This document shows, one piece after another, positions 32,045-37,375 of a stretch of DNA of 37,375 nt. Within the stretch, counting starts at the first letter, position 1, and every line of letters starts with the position of its first letter. The stretch is taken from NCBI GenBank assembly GCA_017998095.1, contig JAGODU010000022.1:1-37375 (forward strand). The letters are read 5' to 3'. The DNA is from Prolixibacteraceae bacterium (GTDB taxonomy: Bacteria; Bacteroidota; Bacteroidia; Bacteroidales; Prolixibacteraceae). The notes beneath the pieces are model-generated. The model was not told the origin of the DNA, did not search any database, and saw only the letters and a list, made by a program, of their open reading frames with translations. Both the position numbers and the translations under genes were made by a program.

Positions 32045-34228
32045 ATGAAATACACTATGACTTTTAAGAAAATTAAATTGTTTTTATTATTTTTTCTTTT
32101 ACCATTTGTATATGGGTTATCTGCAAATAGTAATGCAGATAATCAGGGACCTGAAAAAAGAATTAGTGAGCTTGTTGGTAAGATGACCTTAGAAGAGAAG
32201 GTCGCCATGATACATGGCAATTCAATGTTCACAAATGGAGGTTGTCCTCGCTTAGGAATTCCTCAGCTACAAATGTCTGACGGGCCTCATGGAGTCAGGG
32301 AAGAAATTTCAGTTACTTCATTTCAGCCTGCAGGATGGACAAGTGATTCAGCTTCATATTTTCCAACCGGAACTGCAGTAGCTGCTACATGGAATAGAAA
32401 TCTTTCTTTTATTCAGGGGAAAGCACTTGGCTCTGAATCAAGAGCAAGGAAAAAAGATATCATACTTGGTCCCGGAGTTAATATTCACAGGACACCTTTA
32501 TGCGGAAGGAATTTTGAGTACTTGAGTGAAGATCCTTTCCTTATTTCAGAAATGGCAGTTCCTTATGTCAAAGGAATACAATCAATGGATGTTGCTGCAT
32601 GTGTAAAGCATTATGTGGCTAATAATCAGGAAAAAGACAGGGGAACTGTTGACATTCAAATGTCTGACAGAGCATTGCATGAGATTTATCTGCCGGGCTA
32701 TAAATCAACAATTCAGGAAGGCGGGGCTTTAACACTTATGGGCGCTTACAATAAGTTTCGTGGCGACTGGTGTTGTGAAAGCAAATTTTTACTGAGGGAT
32801 ATACTTAGAGATAAATATGGTTTTAAGGGAATAGTTATGACAGACTGGGGTGCTTTACATTCAACAGTAAAAGGCGCCAATGCAGGATTAGATCTTGAAA
32901 TGGGATCAAGAAGACCATTCAATCAATTTTATTTTGGTGATTCACTCATTTATGCAGTTCAAACGGGAAATGTTTCAATGGCGGTTTTGGATGAAAAGGT
33001 GAGTAATATTTTGAGAGTGATGTTCAGCCTCAAAATGATGGACGATTCATTAAAAAGGGCAACTGGTGAATTTGTTACTCCTGCTCATAGTAAAGTAGCT
33101 TTTGATGTAGCAAGTGAATCAGTTGTTTTGTTGCAAAACAGAAGAAATCTTTTGCCTCTGGAAACCGGAAGGGTAAATTCAATAACTGTACTTGGAGATA
33201 ATGCTGACAGGAAGCATGCAGAAGGGGGTTTCAGCTCAGGAATAAAAGCAAAGTATGAAATAACTCCTTTGACAGGGTTGAAAAACAAAGCCGGAGATAG
33301 AATTAAAATTCATTATTCACTGGGTTACGAAAAGACATCTGATCATAATTTTGGAAGAGGATCAGTAGAGCTAAATCCAAAATATGATAGTGATTCTTTA
33401 ATAAGAGAAGCTGTCAGGCTGGCTCAAAGGACAGATGTTGTAATAATCTTTGCAGGAATAAATCATGATTATGACACAGAAGGCTATGATAAGAAAGATA
33501 TTGCTCTGCCATATAAACAGGTAGAGCTTATTAATGCAGTGTCGGAAGCAAATCCTAATACTATTCTTGTTATTACAGCCGGTTCACCCGTTGATTTAAG
33601 AAAAGTTAAAGACAAAGTATCTTCAATTCTTTGGAGTTGGTATAATGGAATGGAAGGGGGAAACGTAATTGCTGACGTAATTATGGGTAAAATAAATCCT
33701 TCAGGCAAGATGCCTTTTACTTTACCTGAATCTTTGGAACAATCTCCTGCACATGCTTTAAACAGATATCACGGAAAAGAAAAACCTCTTGAATATGAAG
33801 AAGATATTTTAGTAGGGTACCGCTGGTTTGATTATAAAAAAATTAATCCGCTATTTCCTTTTGGACATGGATTATCATACACAAGCTTTTTATATTCGGA
33901 TATGAGTGTTAGGAAATCAAGTGAAAATTTAACAGTAACATTCACTATTCAGAATACAGGCAAAAAGGCAGGGGCTGAAGTTGCTCAGGTTTATATTTCA
34001 TCTCCGGGAGTTGAAGCTTTAAGACCTCCTGTAGAGTTGAAGGGTTTTGAAAAAGTAAGTTTAAAACCCGGGCAAAAGGGTAAGGTAAAAATTATCATCC
34101 CTGTAAAAGATTTAGCCTGGTATAATGAAAAAATATCAGAATGGCAGGTTGAAAAAGGAAATTATAAAGTCATGGTTGGTTCTTCTTCAAGAGACATAAG
34201 ATTAAAGAAAGAATTTGAAATAAAGTAA
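32045..34228 (+). CDS. GH3 family beta-glucosidase
   Basis: 727 residues from ATG 32045 (MKYTMTFKKIKLF); a TTG nine bases earlier is less likely and a further ATG at 32057 is also possible. Signal peptide about 1-26, no lipobox, so periplasmic. GH3 marks: MSDGPHGVREE, FPTGTAVAATWNRNLSFIQG, GPGVNIHRTPLCGRNFEYLSEDP, ACVKHYVANNQE, and the nucleophile Asp267 in GIVMTDWGA followed by NAGLDLEMG. The second domain shows SVVLLQNRRNLLPL and NPSGKMPFTLP, and a C-terminal fibronectin-III-like domain starts near FTIQNTGKKAGAEVAQVYIS. It removes terminal beta-glucosyl residues from oligosaccharides. Between two GH31 enzymes it would act after the alpha-linked side groups are removed. Confidence 0.95.
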   Translation: MKYTMTFKKIKLFLLFFLLPFVYGLSANSNADNQGPEKRISELVGKMTLEEKVAMIHGNSMFTNGGCPRLGIPQLQMSDGPHGVREEISVTSFQPAGWTSDSASYFPTGTAVAATWNRNLSFIQGKALGSESRARKKDIILGPGVNIHRTPLCGRNFEYLSEDPFLISEMAVPYVKGIQSMDVAACVKHYVANNQEKDRGTVDIQMSDRALHEIYLPGYKSTIQEGGALTLMGAYNKFRGDWCCESKFLLRDILRDKYGFKGIVMTDWGALHSTVKGANAGLDLEMGSRRPFNQFYFGDSLIYAVQTGNVSMAVLDEKVSNILRVMFSLKMMDDSLKRATGEFVTPAHSKVAFDVASESVVLLQNRRNLLPLETGRVNSITVLGDNADRKHAEGGFSSGIKAKYEITPLTGLKNKAGDRIKIHYSLGYEKTSDHNFGRGSVELNPKYDSDSLIREAVRLAQRTDVVIIFAGINHDYDTEGYDKKDIALPYKQVELINAVSEANPNTILVITAGSPVDLRKVKDKVSSILWSWYNGMEGGNVIADVIMGKINPSGKMPFTLPESLEQSPAHALNRYHGKEKPLEYEEDILVGYRWFDYKKINPLFPFGHGLSYTSFLYSDMSVRKSSENLTVTFTIQNTGKKAGAEVAQVYISSPGVEALRPPVELKGFEKVSLKPGQKGKVKIIIPVKDLAWYNEKISEWQVEKGNYKVMVGSSSRDIRLKKEFEIK

Positions 34229-34315
34229 AAGCCATTGCTTATTGAAGGAGATAATGAGATAATTTAAAAGTGAAAATCATACAAGAGGTAAGAAATAATT
34301 TTAAAATACGAATAT

Positions 34316-37132
34316 ATGAGATCCACAAAAATTCTTTTAGTCGTTTCTGCTTTAATTCTTTTTTGTTTTAGCTGTAATCAGGAAAAAGGCAAAGTAAGTA
34401 TTATTAAAAATGGAGCTGAAGTTTATACAGGAAAGATGTATGTAAAAGTTCAGTTTTATAAAGACAATGTTATCAGAGTTGTTAAATGGACCAAAGATGG
34501 AACTTCTGATAAGAAAAGTCTTTCAGTAATTCAAAATGATTGTCAGGAAATTAATATCCAATCTCAGGATAACGAGTCTACAGTAATATTAAATTCAGAA
34601 ACACTGTCAGTAAAAATTGACAAGGTTACAGGGAGCGTTGAATATTTAACTTCTTCAGGAGAAAGCATATTAAAGGAAACCGGAGAAGCTTTGCTTAAGC
34701 CTGTAGTTTACGATGGTGATTCAGGATTTACAATGCAACAGGATTTCAGTCTTGAACCAACTGAAGGGATTTATGGTCTGGGACAACATCAGGATGGATA
34801 TTTCAATTACAGAGGGAAAGAAGTAAAGCTGGCACAAAGTAATACTGAAGCCGTAAATCCATTTTTAATTTCAACAGCTAATTATGGAATTTTTTGGGAT
34901 AATTATTCATTGACCATTTTTAATGACAACAGTGAAAAGACTTCTATATGGTCAGATATGGGAGATAATATTGATTATTATTTCATTAAGGGATCAAATA
35001 TGGACAACGTTATATCAGGCTATCGGTTTCTTACCGGTACTGCCCCGATGTACGGGAAATATGCATACGGATACTGGCAAAGTAAAGAGCATTATGATAC
35101 TCAGGAAGAACTTCTTTCAAAAGCAAGGCAATATAGAAAATTAAAAATTCCTATTGACAATATGATTCAGGACTGGGATTGGTGGAATGGCAATCTTAAC
35201 TGGGGTAGCATGGTTTTTGACAAAACCTTATTCCCTGAACCTGAAAAGATGATGGAAGAACTTCATTCTATGAACTTTCATGCAATAATCTCAATATGGC
35301 CTGCTATAGGACCCAATACTGAATTCTATAAAGATATGGATTCAAAGGGTTATCTTTATCCTACAGTTGGTTGGGCAGGATTTAAATATATGGATACATA
35401 TAATCCTGCTGCCAATGATTTGTACTGCGAATATTTGAATAAAGGCATTTATTCGAAAGGACTTGATGGCTGGTGGATGGATTCAACTGAACCGGATGTT
35501 GTTAATGCCTTGACTAAAGAGTCATCAGAGTTTGAATTAAAAAAGATGGGTAGCAATTATCTGGGATCTTTTGCACGTTATTTAAATCCTTATTCTTTAG
35601 TGATGACAGGTGCTGTTCATGATAACTGGAGGAAGTGGACTTCAGATAAGAGAGCCTATATACTTACAAGATCAACCTTTGCAGGTCAGCAGCGCAATGC
35701 AGCAACTACCTGGAGTGGTGATATAGGAGCGAACTGGCAGGTTTATAGAAATCAGATTTCAGCAGGTACTAATCATTCAATGTCAGGAATACCTTACTGG
35801 ACTTTCGATATTGGTGCTTTCGTATTAGGTGCTTATGAAGGAGTTTTCAATACCGGAGGCAAACAGCCATCTTATCAGGAACTTTATACCAGAATGTTTC
35901 AGCTTGGTACCTTCTGCCCGATATTCAGATCTCATGGTTCAGAAACACCAAGAGAAATTTGGGAAATGGGTGATTTTGCACCCACGCTTATTAAGTTTGA
36001 CAACCTCAGATACAGGCTTTTGCCATATATCTACTCTTTGGCCTGGAAAGTTACAAGCGAAGATTATACAATCATGAGAGGGTTACCAATGGATTTCAGC
36101 AATGATGCTAAAACGTATAACATTGATGATCAGTACATGTTTGGACCTTCAATATTGGTAAACCCGGTTACTGAGTTTATGTATCACAGACCGCCTTCTA
36201 AAAGCGAACTTGTTCCTTCAAAATGTTTTAAAACTAACGATGGAAAACAAGGATTGCTTGCAAAATATTATAAAGGAAAGGATTATACTAACTTAAGTAA
36301 AGAGCAGATTGATCCGAATATCAATATTAACTGGTATGGTGGAAGGCCTGACTATGTGACTGATTCAATGTATTCAATCAGATGGGAAGGTAAATTAGTA
36401 CCTGAAGAAACAGGTAAATACCAGTTTCACATGAAAAGCTTCGATTCCAAAAGAATTTATATAAACGGTAAAGTAATACCAGTTATCTACACAAGTACTG
36501 AGCAATATACAGATTTCATTGAATTAGAAGCAGGAAAGGAATACAATTTTGTACTTGAAAATGAAAATAATCAAACCGGCGCAGCAAGGATGATGTTGTT
36601 TTGGAAAACTCCTTCAATGTGGGCTCTGGAAAAAGAACCAGTTAACGTAGAAAAAACCAGAGACGTATATTTACCTGATGGTTGTTCATGGTATGACTTC
36701 TGGACAGGTAAAAAATATGAAGGAGGAAAGAGTTATACTTTTGAAGCTCCTATTGATTTAATTCCATTATTAGTTAAAGCAGGATCAATTGTGCCAATGG
36801 GACCTTTTGTCCAATATTCAACTGAAAAACCGGCAGATCCGATAGAATTAAGGATATATCCTGGAGCAAATGCAAACTTTACTCTTTATGAAGACGAGAA
36901 TGATAATTACAACTATGAAAAAGGCATTTATTCAACGATAAACTTTAGTTGGGATGATAATTCTAAAACTTTGAAAATTGGCGCCAGAAATGGTGAATTT
37001 CCGGGGATGTTAAAAAAGCGTACTATTAAAGTTGTAATAGTAAGTGAAGAAAACGGTAATGGAATTGAAATTTCCTCAAAGTCAGATAAAGTGACTATAT
37101 ATGATGGGAAAGAACAACAAATGATATTTTAA
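34316..37132 (+). CDS. GH31 lipoprotein with C-terminal-domain PA14 insert
   Basis: 938 residues. The lipoprotein signal ends CFSC (Cys20). It is a paralogue of the GH31 at 29121: both read IDYYFIKG..MDNVISGYR-like text before the barrel, and here KGLDGWWMDSTEPD holds nucleophile Asp389 and AATTWSGDIGANW acid/base Asp469, followed by MSGIPYWTFDIGAF. The PA14 domain is not in the N-terminal domain but at about 642-768 (GLLAKYYKGKDYTNL, IRWEGKLVPEETGKYQFHM, KRIYINGKVI), splitting the C-terminal sheet between VNPVTEFMYHR and TRDVYLPDGCSWYDFWTG. It probably acts on an alpha-xylosyl or alpha-glucosyl linkage different from that of its sister. Last gene of the cluster, followed by a strong terminator. 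Confidence 0.9.
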   Translation: MRSTKILLVVSALILFCFSCNQEKGKVSIIKNGAEVYTGKMYVKVQFYKDNVIRVVKWTKDGTSDKKSLSVIQNDCQEINIQSQDNESTVILNSETLSVKIDKVTGSVEYLTSSGESILKETGEALLKPVVYDGDSGFTMQQDFSLEPTEGIYGLGQHQDGYFNYRGKEVKLAQSNTEAVNPFLISTANYGIFWDNYSLTIFNDNSEKTSIWSDMGDNIDYYFIKGSNMDNVISGYRFLTGTAPMYGKYAYGYWQSKEHYDTQEELLSKARQYRKLKIPIDNMIQDWDWWNGNLNWGSMVFDKTLFPEPEKMMEELHSMNFHAIISIWPAIGPNTEFYKDMDSKGYLYPTVGWAGFKYMDTYNPAANDLYCEYLNKGIYSKGLDGWWMDSTEPDVVNALTKESSEFELKKMGSNYLGSFARYLNPYSLVMTGAVHDNWRKWTSDKRAYILTRSTFAGQQRNAATTWSGDIGANWQVYRNQISAGTNHSMSGIPYWTFDIGAFVLGAYEGVFNTGGKQPSYQELYTRMFQLGTFCPIFRSHGSETPREIWEMGDFAPTLIKFDNLRYRLLPYIYSLAWKVTSEDYTIMRGLPMDFSNDAKTYNIDDQYMFGPSILVNPVTEFMYHRPPSKSELVPSKCFKTNDGKQGLLAKYYKGKDYTNLSKEQIDPNININWYGGRPDYVTDSMYSIRWEGKLVPEETGKYQFHMKSFDSKRIYINGKVIPVIYTSTEQYTDFIELEAGKEYNFVLENENNQTGAARMMLFWKTPSMWALEKEPVNVEKTRDVYLPDGCSWYDFWTGKKYEGGKSYTFEAPIDLIPLLVKAGSIVPMGPFVQYSTEKPADPIELRIYPGANANFTLYEDENDNYNYEKGIYSTINFSWDDNSKTLKIGARNGEFPGMLKKRTIKVVIVSEENGNGIEISSKSDKVTIYDGKEQQMIF

Positions 37133-37159
37133 TAGTAGGTTATTAGGATTTTTTATTCA

Positions 37160-37193
37160 CCCTGGCAGCAAAATTTGTTGTCAGGGTTTTTTT
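37160..37193 (+). terminator. Rho-independent terminator of the glycosidase cluster
   Basis: CCCTGGCAGCAAA pairs with TTTGTTGTCAGGG (two G-U pairs) with almost no loop beyond the A/T centre, followed by TTTTTTT. It lies 28 bp after the second GH31 stop. Confidence 0.88.
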
Positions 37194-37303
37194 ATTTCAA
37201 ATGTTAAAAAAGAAATTAAGTCGTTTTTATTAGATTTTTCTGATAATCATAAAAAAATTTGTAAATGAATAGTAAGAAGTGTTTTATGTAATTTTCAATA
37301 TTA

Positions 37304-37311
37304 TATATTTG
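37304..37311 (+). promoter_or_regulatory. Candidate -7 box of the gene beyond the right edge
   Basis: TATATTTG exactly matches TAnnTTTG in the AT-rich tail (37194-37375). The short ATG frames after it stop at once, except one at about 37368 that runs off the edge, so the next gene cannot be called. Confidence 0.35.
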
Positions 37312-37375
37312 CAGGCAAAAAAAATGAGTTAGATAATTATGTTTGAAAATATATAAAACAAGGAATGTTTATATC

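Noticed and set aside
37194..37375. Gene in the right-hand tail
   Set aside because: Short ATG frames end within a few codons; only a promoter box is supportable.
1..37375. tRNA or rRNA genes, insertion sequences or transposases
   Set aside because: No cloverleaf, rRNA stretch or transposase-like protein was seen on either strand.

Overview
The window reads as chromosomal DNA of a free-living or gut-associated member of the Bacteroidota (Bacteroidales/Marinilabiliales-like). The base composition is AT-rich. Several start regions carry the phylum's promoter form (TTG or TTTG, about 18-21 bp, then TAnnTTTG). Shine-Dalgarno sequences are weak. The gene content is also typical: a hybrid two-component carbohydrate sensor, lipoprotein GH31 enzymes, PorT-like outer-membrane barrels, a single-chain GlyRS, a BlaI/M56 pair and an XRE-cupin/acyl-CoA synthetase pair. 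I cannot place it to genus.

Left part (1-9.5 kb). A GH130 enzyme, cut by the window edge, is followed on the same strand by a GPH-family sugar symporter; together they look like a beta-mannoside uptake and phosphorolysis unit. Next come a small membrane protein, a secreted protein with a PEP-CTERM-like sorting tail, and a BlaI/M56 regulator pair whose promoter is wrapped by two 16-bp palindromes. A small STAS-like protein, a 100-bp inverted-repeat element and the glycine-tRNA ligase gene follow. An AAA_14/DUF4143 ATPase is preceded by four exact-period 22-bp repeats that overlap its promoter.

Middle (9.5-24.8 kb). A five-gene minus-strand operon encodes an ECF sigma factor with its own membrane anchor and extracytoplasmic tail, two paralogous beta-barrel proteins that each contain a second, internal signal peptide, and between them two paralogous surface-type lipoproteins. 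This is the least explained unit in the window and the best candidate for an undescribed system, probably a cell-surface signalling or envelope-stress module. After it lie a DedA protein, a bile-acid-symporter-like protein, a Rnk/GreA-type protein behind an apparent attenuator leader, a small porin-like barrel, and an acyl-CoA synthetase with its XRE-cupin regulator. A four-gene operon then encodes a hypothetical protein, a DUF116 cysteine-rich protein, a CoA-acylating aldehyde dehydrogenase and a STAS protein. A second inverted-repeat element with an 11-bp tandem repeat precedes a CorA-type transporter carrying GTN in place of the GMN signature.

Right part (24.8-37.1 kb). A full-length hybrid two-component system is followed by two PA14-containing GH31 lipoproteins flanking a GH3 beta-glucosidase, ending in a strong terminator. 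The set fits trimming of alpha-xylosylated or alpha-glucosylated beta-glucan oligosaccharides (xyloglucan type), with the sensor controlling the enzymes. No SusC/SusD pair is visible. The PA14 domain sits in a different place in each GH31 paralogue.
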